A stretch of DNA of 64,000 bases from the NCBI RefSeq assembly GCF_020131355.1, contig NZ_JAHLEL010000064.1, positions 1-64,000 on the forward strand, in the 5' to 3' direction. The translations under genes and the position numbers were made by a program. The DNA comes from Pseudonocardia sp. ICBG1293 (GTDB lineage: Bacteria; Actinomycetota; Actinomycetes; Mycobacteriales; Pseudonocardiaceae). The notes beneath the pieces were generated by a model. That model had not been told where the DNA came from. It saw only the letters and a list, made by a program, of their open reading frames with translations, and searched no databases. Below are positions 46,069-54,026 of the stretch, one piece after another; the stretch's first letter is position 1, and every line of letters starts with the position of its first letter.

Positions 46069-46091
46069 TCTATTCACCGGCCGTTGTTCAC

Positions 46092-46166
46092 TCACTCTGG
46101 GTGATCGAGGTGCCCGGTTTCGGTGATCGGGATGTTCCCGGCGGCGATGGTCCGGAGCACCCATCA
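46092..46166 (-). pseudogene. Short traG 3'-end-like remnant
   Basis: The reverse strand encodes RTIAAGNIPITETGHLDHPE followed by TGA. The intact coupling protein ends VIASGTVPITQDGYLRPGESTVS. The match covers about 15 residues only. It lies with no upstream body of the gene, so it is at most a decayed tail. Confidence 0.3.
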
Positions 46167-46274
46167 CACAGGCCCCGACCCACCCGTACAAGGCCCCGAC
46201 AGGGCGGCCCTGACGGACGGCCGCGGCAGGGTGGGAGCGGCACCGTCTGGCTGGTGAGGTGTGGACACCGCGGT

Positions 46275-46327
46275 GCTGCCGCGTCGCTTCCGGTCCTGGC
46301 CCGCCCGGGGGCGGGCTGCGGTCCGGG
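46275..46327. repeat. Dispersed hairpin element, copy 3
   Basis: Core GCTGCCGCGTCGCTTCCGGT followed by an 8-bp stem GCCCGCCC/GGGCGGGC and TGCGGTCCGGGTCG. It lies in the gene-poor stretch 46069-46472. The perfect GC stem here differs in sequence from the other two copies, yet pairing is kept. Confidence 0.5.
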
Positions 46328-46472
46328 TCGACGTGCCCACGACCCAGATCCAGACCAGGACTCGGCGTGCCCTGGCCCTCTGCTGAACCGCACGGGTTCG
46401 TTGCACAGGCCTCACTCTGTGGTGGTCATGAACTGGTCGCGGCGTAGTGGGGACGCTGTCTGCTGGCGGCCT

Positions 46473-46691
46473 CTACTTCGGCACGATGTGCAGGGTGAAG
46501 GTGCCGTCGGGCTGTTCGTCGCAGATCCCGATGTCGGGCGTGGTGCGTTCGGCCTCGGCGCAGGCGTGGATGGTCGGGTAGTTCCCGATTTTCTCGATGC
46601 TGAGAGAGTCGACGGCGGCGATCCCGGTCTGGATGAGCGCGACGACAGCAGCGCTCGTTCCGACGACGCGCAGAGCGTGCCCGATTTTCAT
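46473..46691 (-). CDS. Small exported or membrane protein
   Basis: 72 residues, starting MKIGHALRVVGTSAAVVALIQTG, a basic then hydrophobic N-terminus like a signal peptide or anchor. The exported part contains two Cys (IHACAEAERT, GICDEQPDGT). Weak SD. Function unknown. Confidence 0.5.
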   Translation of the reverse strand: MKIGHALRVVGTSAAVVALIQTGIAAVDSLSIEKIGNYPTIHACAEAERTTPDIGICDEQPDGTFTLHIVPK

Positions 46692-46782
46692 GCAATCGTT
46701 CCCGTTCCCGGCCCGCGGTGGCGAAGGCCGGTGACGTCGAGTTCCAGGAGGTCAGCGCTGCCCTGGGCTCTGGTGGTGTTGG

Positions 46783-47085
46783 TCAGGTCCAGGTGACGGT
46801 GATGATCAGCATGGCGGTCACGAGAGCGAGCCCGACGGCGACGACGGCGAGCCAGATCCCGGCGTTGGCTGGTACGGGCGTCGCTCCGGGCGCGGTGGGT
46901 GCGTGGGTGGCGGCGGTGGTGTCGTGGGGGCCGCGGTCACGGCGGGTCCCGTTCTTGCGGCGGCGCCGGTCAGCGCTGCGACCGGTGCCGCGTTCGACGC
47001 GTCGGGGTGGGGTGGCCAGGGCGTCGTCGAGCGCGGCCCGGTTGAGCACGATGGTCGCGACCTCATCATCGCTCCCGCTGCTCAT
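46783..47085 (-). CDS. Small single-TM protein, paralogue of 25360-25590
   Basis: 100 residues from ATG 47085 (MSSGSDDEVATIVLNRAAL). Arg-rich middle and a C-terminal TM helix ending VTAMLIITVTWT, matching the tail of the protein at 25360-25590. Shared tails on opposite sides of the element suggest duplication. A longer frame to 47202 exists without a better start. No SD is obvious. Confidence 0.45.
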   Translation of the reverse strand: MSSGSDDEVATIVLNRAALDDALATPPRRVERGTGRSADRRRRKNGTRRDRGPHDTTAATHAPTAPGATPVPANAGIWLAVVAVGLALVTAMLIITVTWT

Positions 47086-47275
47086 GCGAGCGGGCCGGTA
47101 GCTGCTTGCGCTGTCGCTGCCGGTATTGCCGTGTCGCGGCAGTGGTGCTGGTGGGCGCGGGTCGCTGCGATGGTGCGGGGCCGTGTTGCGGCGGGTGTCC
47201 ACCGGCTCACTGTGCGCGATATGTGCGTTGTTGACCAGATTGTCGGAGTGAAGTCACCTCGATGGATCGGCAGAG

Positions 47276-47321
47276 TCACGACGCCGTGGACTCCCCGGGC
47301 CGCGGGCGTGCCCTGCTGTTG
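47276..47321 (-). pseudogene. traG 3'-end remnant, distal part (split by Tn3 element)
   Basis: On the reverse strand, this piece encodes ...RPRPGESTAS followed by TGA, matching the coupling protein end LRPGESTVS. Joined to 50715-50836 after removal of the transposon and one TSD, it reads through in frame. The rest of this second traG copy is gone. Confidence 0.5.
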
Positions 47322-50300
47322 GGGGCGCCGTAGTATCCGGAATTTTTCGGGCGGATATGGAGGATGCAGGGCTGTGACCTCGTGGTTCGTGGGGATAGGT
47401 CAGATAAGCCGCGATTATCGCGTGTCTCAATCTATCGAGGCGGAAGCGACCATGGACTCGTCTCGACAGCAGTGGCCACGGAGTGCGCTGCCAGAGACGA
47501 CAGTGGGTCTGAGCAGCGACGATGGGTGCTGTGGTGGCTGGCCAGTGAGTGAAACTTGCCCGATGACGGGGGCGTCGCGTCGTGAGGACGGCGAACCTGA
47601 TCAGAACAGGGTGTCGCGGACACGTAGTGGTCGGTAGCCGGTCGGGCTGAGTTGGGCGAGTTCGCCGTCGATGTCGACCTCGATGGCGCCGAAGAAGTTG
47701 ATGTTCTCCGAGTGGGCCGGGGAGATGTGGGCCAGGACCTCGTCGTCGATGCGGCGACCGGCGGCGCGCATCTGCTCGACGGCCAGGCCGTAGTACTCGG
47801 TCGTCCAGGTGACCACGGCGTTGGTGACGAGGGTGAGGCACCACGCCTGCTCGGTCTGTCCCTCCAGGTGTCGGGCGCGGATCATGCCCTCGTGGGCGTA
47901 GAGCAGGTCCCGCTTGAGCGCGTGCAGCGACTCGCCCTTGTTCAGCTGCCGGGAGATCTTGCGCCGGTAGGCCGGATCGGACAGGTACCGGGCGGTGTAG
48001 ACGGTTCTGCGCAGCGCGCCGTACTCCTTGAGCGCCGCGGCGAGCGCGTTCTGCCGCCCGGACGCCGAGAGTTTCCCGACCAGTAGCGATGCGGTGGCGT
48101 GCCCGAACTTCAGCGACCCGGCCAGGCGCAGCAGGTCGTCCCAGTGCTCGGCGATCAGGTCGGTGTTGAGCTTGCGAGCCAACAGCGGCCCCGTCAGGGG
48201 GAACGCCGTCTCGGCCGCCGCCTTCGCACCCGTCCGGTAGAGAGTGATCTTGCCCAGGTCCCGGATCCGCGGTGAGAGCTGCAACCCGAGCAGGTCGAAC
48301 AGCCCGAAGTTGACCAGGGTGACGCCGTGCGTGTCGGTGGCGTGCTCGGTGATCGGGATGTCGGTCGCGTTGCCGAGGATCTCGTCCAGGACGTAGTGCG
48401 CCTCGCGTTTCGTGGCGACGATGATCTTCGTGCCGTAGGTGGTATGCTGATCGGTCACGTGCGTGTAGGTCGACAGGCCCTCGTGCGCAAAATACCTGCT
48501 CAGAGCCCTGGCGGTGACCGACTTACCTCGCGTCGGGAACCGCTGACCGTCCGAAGAGGACAGCGTGCCGGTGCCGAACACCGGGGTCAGCGGCAGGCGC
48601 TGGTGGTAGCCGATCAGCGCCAGGTTCGCCGCCCGCAGCGTTTCCTCCCGTACGTACCACTCGGCGGTCCAGGCCAGGATGTCGTAGGAGATCCCGCACG
48701 CGTCCGCCATCCGTGTGAGCCCGAGGTTGGTGGACTGGGCGAGCAACACCGCGATCAGGTTCCGCTTCAGCTCGCGCGTGCGGGCCTGCTTGCCGCCGGC
48801 GTGGGTGAAGCAGTCCAGGAACCCGGTGCGCTTGTCCATCTCGATCAGCAGCGACACGATCGGCGCGAACGGCAGCATCTCGGTCAGCTCCGCCTTCAAC
48901 GCTCTCGCCTCGGCCGGGATGTCCTCCGCGGTCAGCGGGGAGATCACCAGATCGCCGTCGTCGTCCAGGCGGACCGGGCCGTCGCCGTGGGCGAGCGTCG
49001 TTTCCAGCTTGCCCAGCGCGGTGTGCAGCTCGTCTTCGGCCTCGGCCAGGCCGGTGGCGGCGTCGGAGGGTTTGCCGACCAGTCGGCAGAACTCCGCCCG
49101 CTGATCCGCCCACTTGTCCTCGGTGAGCAGGTAGGCGGCCGGGTCGGAGTAACGGCGGCTGCCCGGCACGAACACGTCCCCGGTGCGCAGCCCGTCCCGC
49201 AGGGCCAGCAGCACGCACAGCTCCCAGTAATGCCGATACGCCGTCGCGCTGCGGTTCGCCGCGGCGGTGTCCAGGTAGCCGCGGAAGCGGGCCGGGACGA
49301 ACCCGCTCGGCGCGTCGTCGGGGACCTTGCGGGCGCCGGTGGCGTTGAGCTCCCGCAGGATCGCCACCGCCTCCAGCAGCTCGGCCGCGGCGGTGCCGCC
49401 GGCGAAGGTCACGGCGTCGAGGACGTTCGGGGTGAACTGGCGCAGGTACCCGTACGAGCCGTCCAGCGCGGCGAGGTGCCCGTGATCGCGCGGCAGCGGC
49501 GGCAACGCGCTCGACTGCGCCGAACGCAGCCGGTCCCAGCCGACCCGCTCGCCCCGGATCAGACCGCCGACATCGCCGTCCGGCACCGCCGGGTCGGCCA
49601 CGATGGCCAAGATCGCGTCCAAAAGCTCCTGGCGGTCCTCCCCGGACTTGGCGCGTTCGGCCAGATAGTCCCGCATCCTGTGCGCGGCCTTGCTCTCCCG
49701 CGCCGAGAGCGCCTGGTCGAACAGCGCCACCACCTCGTCGAGCACCTCGGTCGCCGACTGGGCCAGCAACGTCAGCAAGATCGGGTACCGGCGTTCCGGC
49801 TCCCGCCGTTCCAGCGCTTGGGCGGTGAGGCGGCGACCGACCGTGGCCAGGAACCGGCGGCGTTCGGCCGGCAGCACCGACAGGTCCAACGCGTGGGCGT
49901 CCATTCCGCGCAGGAACTCCAGCTTCGCGATCTCGGCCTTCACCGCCGCGGGCGAGGCCTCCACCGGCCCCTTCCCCAGCCACCGCAGCCGGGTCATCCC
50001 GATCTCCGAATCCACCACCAGCAGCCCGTCCAGCCCGACGCGGCGGGCGTCGGTGAACTCGTGCGCCAACCGGTCGAACGTCTCCTGCCGGGCCACCTCG
50101 CGGGCGTGGGCGACCCGCTTGACCACCGTCACCGGTCCCGGCCGGATCACCCGCGCCGAGATCAGGAACTCGCACGCCAGCCGGAACAGCAGCGTCGGCG
50201 AATCATGCTCCATCGCCCGCGCCAGCAGGAACTCGTCGAGCTCCTTGATCTCCAGCGTCGTCGGCGGCCGCCACCCCAGATACTGCGCCGCCAGCCGAAG

Positions 50301-50709
50301 ATGCTCGGTGCGGGTCTTCGCCCGGCGCCCATACGAACCGATCACGGCCGGATCCACGCGCAACTGCTCAGCCAGGCGCACCACCGCCGCCTGCGGCGCC
50401 GACGCCACCTCATCCGGCACGAACCCCAACCACGACAACGAGCACACCGCGACCGCCAGACCCAGCCGATCCGCCGCGCCCCGGCCCCGACCGGGATCAA
50501 CAAACGCAACGTCCGCCGGGGCCAGCGTGAAGAACCGGAACAACTCCTCCCGGCCGATCTCCGGGAACCGCCGCAGCCTCTCCAGCTCGACGTCTGTGAA
50601 CACCGGAGCGACCACCCGACAACCTCCCGACCAGAACCCCAGAAACCCCCTGGTCAGGAGCCTACCCAGCCATATCCGCCCGATTATTCCCGGATACTAC
50701 GGCGACCCC
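47322..50709 (-). mobile_element. TnpA-only Tn3-family transposon (3.4 kb)
   Basis: Terminal inverted repeats of about 38 bp begin GGGGCGCCGTAGTATCCGG (left) and GGGGTCGCCGTAGTATCCGG (right, inward), then share TCGGGCGGATATGG. The 5-bp target duplication TGTTG is intact at 47317-47321 and 50710-50714. The only gene is the transposase; 47322-47600 and 50616-50709 hold no resolvase, res site that I can recognise, or cargo. Without a resolvase, cointegrates would need host recombination to resolve. Confidence 0.93.
47601..50615 (-). CDS. tnpA: Tn3-family transposase TnpA
   Basis: 1004 residues, full length for Tn3 TnpA. N-terminal DNA-binding region (FTDVELERLRRFPEIGREELFRFF), and DDE catalytic core including GTGTLSSSDGQRFPT (first Asp), ITEHATDTHGVTLVNFGLFDLLG (second Asp region) and NKGESLHALKRDLLYAHEG (Glu). 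No frameshift is seen, so the element is probably active. Its coding DNA shows long antisense open frames that are only shadows. Confidence 0.95.
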   Translation of the reverse strand: MVAPVFTDVELERLRRFPEIGREELFRFFTLAPADVAFVDPGRGRGAADRLGLAVAVCSLSWLGFVPDEVASAPQAAVVRLAEQLRVDPAVIGSYGRRAKTRTEHLRLAAQYLGWRPPTTLEIKELDEFLLARAMEHDSPTLLFRLACEFLISARVIRPGPVTVVKRVAHAREVARQETFDRLAHEFTDARRVGLDGLLVVDSEIGMTRLRWLGKGPVEASPAAVKAEIAKLEFLRGMDAHALDLSVLPAERRRFLATVGRRLTAQALERREPERRYPILLTLLAQSATEVLDEVVALFDQALSARESKAAHRMRDYLAERAKSGEDRQELLDAILAIVADPAVPDGDVGGLIRGERVGWDRLRSAQSSALPPLPRDHGHLAALDGSYGYLRQFTPNVLDAVTFAGGTAAAELLEAVAILRELNATGARKVPDDAPSGFVPARFRGYLDTAAANRSATAYRHYWELCVLLALRDGLRTGDVFVPGSRRYSDPAAYLLTEDKWADQRAEFCRLVGKPSDAATGLAEAEDELHTALGKLETTLAHGDGPVRLDDDGDLVISPLTAEDIPAEARALKAELTEMLPFAPIVSLLIEMDKRTGFLDCFTHAGGKQARTRELKRNLIAVLLAQSTNLGLTRMADACGISYDILAWTAEWYVREETLRAANLALIGYHQRLPLTPVFGTGTLSSSDGQRFPTRGKSVTARALSRYFAHEGLSTYTHVTDQHTTYGTKIIVATKREAHYVLDEILGNATDIPITEHATDTHGVTLVNFGLFDLLGLQLSPRIRDLGKITLYRTGAKAAAETAFPLTGPLLARKLNTDLIAEHWDDLLRLAGSLKFGHATASLLVGKLSASGRQNALAAALKEYGALRRTVYTARYLSDPAYRRKISRQLNKGESLHALKRDLLYAHEGMIRARHLEGQTEQAWCLTLVTNAVVTWTTEYYGLAVEQMRAAGRRIDDEVLAHISPAHSENINFFGAIEVDIDGELAQLSPTGYRPLRVRDTLF

Positions 50710-50714
50710 TGTTG

Positions 50715-50836
50715 CGGTGGTCGGGGTTGATGCGTCCGATCGGGGTGATCGGGACGTTCCCGGAGGTGACAGTGTCGACATCGCTGCCCGCCGTGATCGG
50801 CAGGCCTACGGCCCGCGCGGCTCCTGTTTCTGGAGT
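50715..50836 (-). pseudogene. traG 3'-end remnant, proximal part
   Basis: The reverse strand reads ITAGSDVDTVTSGNVPITPIGRINPDHRN up to the transposon target site. Compare VGVIASGTVPITQDGYLRPG of the intact protein. The frame opens after a TAG near 50837, so no start is present. Its distal part is at 47276-47321. Confidence 0.5.
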
Positions 50837-50907
50837 AGATCCAGACTAGAATCGCGGGGACCGCCGATCGGCTTTGACAGGCCGCGCTGTCGCTGCTGAC
50901 AGCTGTG

Positions 50908-50942
50908 GCCCCCGTAGCCCAATGGCAGAGGCAGACCCCTTA
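50908..50942 (+). pseudogene. tRNA gene (Leu-UAA-like), 5' half
   Basis: GCCCCCG acceptor strand, then TAGCCCAATGGCAGAGGCA forming a D-arm, then GACCC and CTTA of the anticodon arm. The 3' half resumes at 52667. Together they give a 74-nt cloverleaf with GACCC/GGGTC anticodon stem and loop CTTAAAC (anticodon UAA). The variable loop is short, unlike normal class II tRNA-Leu, but similar short forms are familiar from phage and plasmid tRNAs. One acceptor mismatch (C-A) is seen. Confidence 0.7.
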
Positions 50943-51063
50943 GAGGTCATTTCAGAACGAGGTCGACGTGTCTGTTGTAGACGACAAGCGGCTATCTGAC
51001 CTGCCGTTTGATCTGTCGTCGAGGGGTCAATGGAAACTCGACAAGTCGTTCTGAAACGACCTC
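50943..51063. mobile_element. 121-bp MITE, copy 1, inside the tRNA
   Basis: Ends GAGGTCATTTCAGAA and, inward from the right, GAGGTCGTTTCAGAA, with TTA on both sides as 3-bp target duplication (50940-50942, 51064-51066). The sequence matches the copy at 54674-54794. The ends match those of the adjacent IS5-type element, so that transposase probably mobilises it. Confidence 0.92.
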
Positions 51064-51130
51064 TTAGACGTCGTTTCAGAAGTGGTGGGCCCGGTTCTGC
51101 CGGTGACGGCGGGGCTGGCAGCATCGGCTG

Positions 51131-51724
51131 ATGGTCGCGCCTCGTGTGTCTGAGAAGACGAAGATTTTCGAGTTGGAGATCGTCCTGACCGAGGTGGTGC
51201 CGGCGGTCCGGCGTCGGGTGCAGGTGCCGGGCGAGGTCGACTTGGCGGTGTTACACGAGGTGGTGCAGTCAGTGATGGGCTGGACGAACTCTCATCTGCA
51301 CGAGTTCGAGATCGTCGGGCGCCGCTACGGGATCCCAGACCCGGACTGGCCCGGACAGGATGTCGCCGACGAGACGAAAGAGAAGCTGTTTCGGCTGGTC
51401 AAGGCTGGTGACCGGTTCGGTTACGTCTACGACTTCGGTGACAACTGGGCCCACGAGATCACCGTCGAGGCGGTCGCGGCCGTCGAGCCGGGAGTGTGCT
51501 ATCCGCGATGCGTCGCCGGGCAGGGGGCGTGCCCGCCCGAGGACGTCGGCGGGATCGGGGGGTATGAGGACTTCCAGGCCGTGCTCGCCGACCCTGACCA
51601 TCCCGACCGCGCCGAGCGCCTGGAGTGGGCGGGCGGGCCGTTCGACCCGCACCGCTTCGACCCTGACGAGGCCGACCGGGCCTTGGAGTGGCTGGCCTGG
51701 CGGCCGCTGGCCCCGACCTCGTAG
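51131..51724 (+). CDS. pRiA4b ORF-3 family passenger protein
   Basis: 197 residues of the PF07929 type: KIFELEIVLTEVVPAVRRRVQVP, MGWTNSHLHEFEIVGRRYGIP, DRFGYVYDFGDNWAHEITVE, CVAGQGACPPEDVGGIGGYEDF. The family is common near transposases but has no assigned activity. It lies within the IS, convergent with the transposase, so it moves with it. Confidence 0.9.
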   Translation: MVAPRVSEKTKIFELEIVLTEVVPAVRRRVQVPGEVDLAVLHEVVQSVMGWTNSHLHEFEIVGRRYGIPDPDWPGQDVADETKEKLFRLVKAGDRFGYVYDFGDNWAHEITVEAVAAVEPGVCYPRCVAGQGACPPEDVGGIGGYEDFQAVLADPDHPDRAERLEWAGGPFDPHRFDPDEADRALEWLAWRPLAPTS

Positions 51725-51755
51725 GCGAGTGCCTCAGCGAGGGCTGGGTCGACCA

Positions 51756-52595
51756 TCACTTCGGCTTCGGCTTGGTGAGGCGGCGGTGGCAGATCAGGGC
51801 GCAGGCCAGCGATAACAGCGCGGTGATCGTGGATTCGGCGCGGTCGTAGCGCAGCGCGAGGCGGCGGAAGTCCAGCAGCCAGGACATGGTGCGCTCGACG
51901 ACCCAGCGGACCCGCCCGAGCCGGGTGGAGTCCTCGATCCCGCGCCGGGCGATCCGCACCCCGATCCCACGCCCACTCAGGTAGCGGCGGCAGCGGGGAT
52001 AGTCGTAGCCCTTGTCGGCGTGCACCTTGTCCGGCCGACGTCGCGGACGCCCCGGCTGTCCCGCCCGTTCGCGGACGCCGGGGTTGGTGTCCAGCAGCGG
52101 GGCGAGCATCCGACTGTCGTGGGTGTTCGCCCCGGTGACCAGCGCATGCAGCGGGAGCCCGCCTCGGTCGCAGAGCACGTGGTACTTGCTGCCCGCCTTC
52201 CCGCGATCGGTCGGCGAGGGCCCGGTGGCCTCGCCGCGGCGCTTGGCCCGCACGCTCACGCTGTCCACCGCCGCCCGCGACCAGTCCAGCAGGCCCTGCT
52301 GGGCGAGGCGGTCGAGCATCACCCGGTGCAGCTGGGCCCAGACCCCGGCCTGCTGCCACTGCCGTAGCCGCCGCCAGCAGGTCACTCCGGACCCACAGCC
52401 GAGCTCGGCGGGCAGCGCGTTCCAGCTGATCCCGGTCTTGAGCACGAACACGATCCCGGCCAGAGCGGCCCGATCCGGCACCCGCGGACGGCCTGTCCGT
52501 CCCCGCTTGTGCTTGCGCGGCTTGGGCAGCAGCGGCTCCACCAGCGCCCACAGCTCGTCGCTCACCAATCGCTCGACACAAGATCGCCGCGCCAC
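51756..52595 (-). CDS. IS5-family (IS427-group) transposase
   Basis: 279 residues, single frame. N-terminal VSDELWALVEPLLPKPRKHK, and the DDE core with D in AAVDSVSVRAKRRG, D in HADKGYDYPR, and E in RWVVERTMSWLLDFRRLALRYD (the R-x3-E-x6-K/R type signature). Intact; likely also acts on the MITE ends. Confidence 0.93.
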   Translation of the reverse strand: MARRSCVERLVSDELWALVEPLLPKPRKHKRGRTGRPRVPDRAALAGIVFVLKTGISWNALPAELGCGSGVTCWRRLRQWQQAGVWAQLHRVMLDRLAQQGLLDWSRAAVDSVSVRAKRRGEATGPSPTDRGKAGSKYHVLCDRGGLPLHALVTGANTHDSRMLAPLLDTNPGVRERAGQPGRPRRRPDKVHADKGYDYPRCRRYLSGRGIGVRIARRGIEDSTRLGRVRWVVERTMSWLLDFRRLALRYDRAESTITALLSLACALICHRRLTKPKPK

Positions 52596-52666
52596 GACCG
52601 GACATGATCAGCTACCAGCGCCGATCCACACAGGACCGACACGCCGACTTCTGAAACGACCTCTTA

Positions 52667-52705
52667 AACGGGTCACCGGTGTCGGTTCGACTCCGACCAG
52701 GGGCA
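52667..52705 (+). pseudogene. tRNA gene (Leu-UAA-like), 3' half
   Basis: AACGGGTC completes the anticodon arm, ACCG is a short variable loop, GTCGGTTCGACTCCGAC is a perfect T-arm (TTCGACT loop), then CAGGGGC and the discriminator A. It is separated from the 5' half by the MITE and IS, so no functional tRNA can be made. 52706-52893 holds only the presumed lsr2 promoter region. Confidence 0.7.
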
Positions 52706-52893
52706 CCGTCGGGGTGCTGCGCAGATGTCATTTCAGCCGGTCACCTCTCCGGACCACCGTGCCCAGGCGGACGGTTTCAGGGGGCTCGGCGCGGTCGCGC
52801 CGGCCGACTTATTTCTGTAGTGTTTATTCTTGTTCGGGTTGCTCCGATTTGCGGTGGCTTCCACGGTGCGGTTCGGGATGTGAGGTCAGGGTT

Positions 52894-53223
52894 ATGGCTC
52901 AGGTGACTCGGGTGGAGTTGGTGGATGACCTGGAGGGGGGTCCGGCGGATGAGACGGTGCGGTTCGGGGTGGAGGGGAAGTCGTATGTGATTGATTTGAA
53001 GTCGGAGAACGTGGAGCTGTTCCGGTCAGCGGTGGCGGATTTCGTGGCGGCGGCGCGGCGGGACACGGGGACCGGCGTGAAGAGTGTGCGGCGCAGCGGG
53101 TCGGGGCTGGGGCGTGCGGAGAATCGGGCGATCCGGGAGTGGGCTCGCAACAACGACTATCCGATTTCTGAGCGGGGCAGGATCCCGGCGCACGTGGCCA
53201 CCGCCTACCACCAGAGCAACTGA
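52894..53223 (+). CDS. lsr2: Lsr2-family nucleoid-associated protein
   Basis: 109 residues: N-terminal dimerisation beta-strands (VTRVELVDDLEGGPADETVRFGVEGKSYVIDL), linker, and C-terminal DNA-binding domain with the AT-hook-like RGR at 94-96 (ISERGRIPAHVATAYHQ). Lsr2 binds and silences AT-rich foreign DNA. A plasmid copy may hide the element from the host or tune transfer genes. The ATG lies in an AT-richer leader. Confidence 0.92.
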   Translation: MAQVTRVELVDDLEGGPADETVRFGVEGKSYVIDLKSENVELFRSAVADFVAAARRDTGTGVKSVRRSGSGLGRAENRAIREWARNNDYPISERGRIPAHVATAYHQSN

Positions 53224-53235
53224 GCAAGGGCAGCG

Positions 53236-53388
53236 ATGGTCATCGAAGACGACCGAGAGAGCGCCGCTGAGGCCCTCGGCGAGGGCGTCGTCGGGGATCT
53301 GACGGTGGGAGTGGATGCCGATGATCGACGGGTCGGGTTCGGCGATGACGACTACGACTACGGGTTCGGTGGCGGTGTTGGTGAGTGA
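53236..53388 (+). CDS. 50-residue acidic protein
   Basis: ATG 53236, 12 bp after lsr2. The product is highly acidic (MVIEDDRESAAEALGEG, GFGDDDYDYGFGGG). DNA-mimic or Lsr2-interacting roles are conceivable from charge and position, but there is no domain evidence. SD is weak. Confidence 0.4.
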   Translation: MVIEDDRESAAEALGEGVVGDLTVGVDADDRRVGFGDDDYDYGFGGGVGE

Positions 53389-53412
53389 GGTCCGGGTGGC
53401 GAGTGTGAAGAG

Positions 53413-53982
53413 GTGTGGGTGGTGACGCCGACGGCGGCGTTCCCGGAGTTCAACCCCGCGGTCCCCGCCGCGCAGGGTTCACAGGGGTCGTCTGCGGTGC
53501 GGTCGATTCAGGGTGAGCAGGCCGACCGGGCGGGTGTGGTGCGGCCGCGGGCCTCAGATGATGATGTCGATGCCTACGTGGATGGGGTGTCGGATGAGGT
53601 CCTGGCGTGTCGGGAGCGGGGGCGGCATTTGTTCCCGACGATCCGGCAGGCGGGTATCCATTTCACCGGTGTCGATGAGACCGGGCTGTTGCTGCGGAGG
53701 TTGCGGTGTGGGTGTTGCCGGTTGGCGGTGAAGGTGGAGAAGTGGGAGGGCGCCCAGGTCGGGGGCCGGACCCGGTTCCGCCGTGTCGCCTCGAATCTGG
53801 AATACCGGGTGGGCGTTGATGGGGAGCAGTATCTGGCGCCGGCGGGGTCGGGGTTCATGACGCCGCGGCAGGTGGGGGACTCGGTCGCGTCGAAGGCGTT
53901 GTCGGGGTCCACGCTGGCGGCGGTGCAACGCGCCGCCGCCGAAGCCGCTGTGTCCGAAGCCGCTGTGTCGGACGAGCAGTGA
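53413..53982 (+). CDS. Hypothetical protein with Cys cluster
   Basis: About 189 residues from GTG 53413 (GTG 53422 also possible). The centre has LLLRRLRCGCCRLAVKVEKWEG, a CxCC cluster, then RRVASNLEYRVGVDGEQYLAPAG and a helical C-terminus with repeated EAAVSEAAVS. Unknown; same strand as lsr2. Confidence 0.5.
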   Translation: MWVVTPTAAFPEFNPAVPAAQGSQGSSAVRSIQGEQADRAGVVRPRASDDDVDAYVDGVSDEVLACRERGRHLFPTIRQAGIHFTGVDETGLLLRRLRCGCCRLAVKVEKWEGAQVGGRTRFRRVASNLEYRVGVDGEQYLAPAGSGFMTPRQVGDSVASKALSGSTLAAVQRAAAEAAVSEAAVSDEQ

Positions 53983-54026
53983 TGCGCCCGCACGGCCGGG
54001 CGTCTGTGTGTGGTGGTTGATCGGTC

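Larger units (their letters stand above)
51067..52663 (-). mobile_element. IS5-type insertion sequence (1597 bp) with passenger gene
   Basis: Ends GACGTCGTTTCAGAAGT (left) and GAGGTCGTTTCAGAAGT (right, inward) match at 16 of 17 positions. TTA flanks it at 51064-51066 and 52664-52666. It holds a DDE transposase and a convergent pRiA4b ORF-3 gene. Together with the MITE it forms TTA-MITE-TTA-IS-TTA inside one tRNA anticodon loop. Confidence 0.92.

Noticed and set aside
48327-50849. 840-codon forward frame
   Set aside because: Antisense shadow of the Tn3 transposase.
50908-52705. Attachment site of an integrative element at the tRNA
   Set aside because: The interruption is fully explained by a MITE and an IS with 3-bp duplications; no integrase gene or longer att duplication is linked to it.
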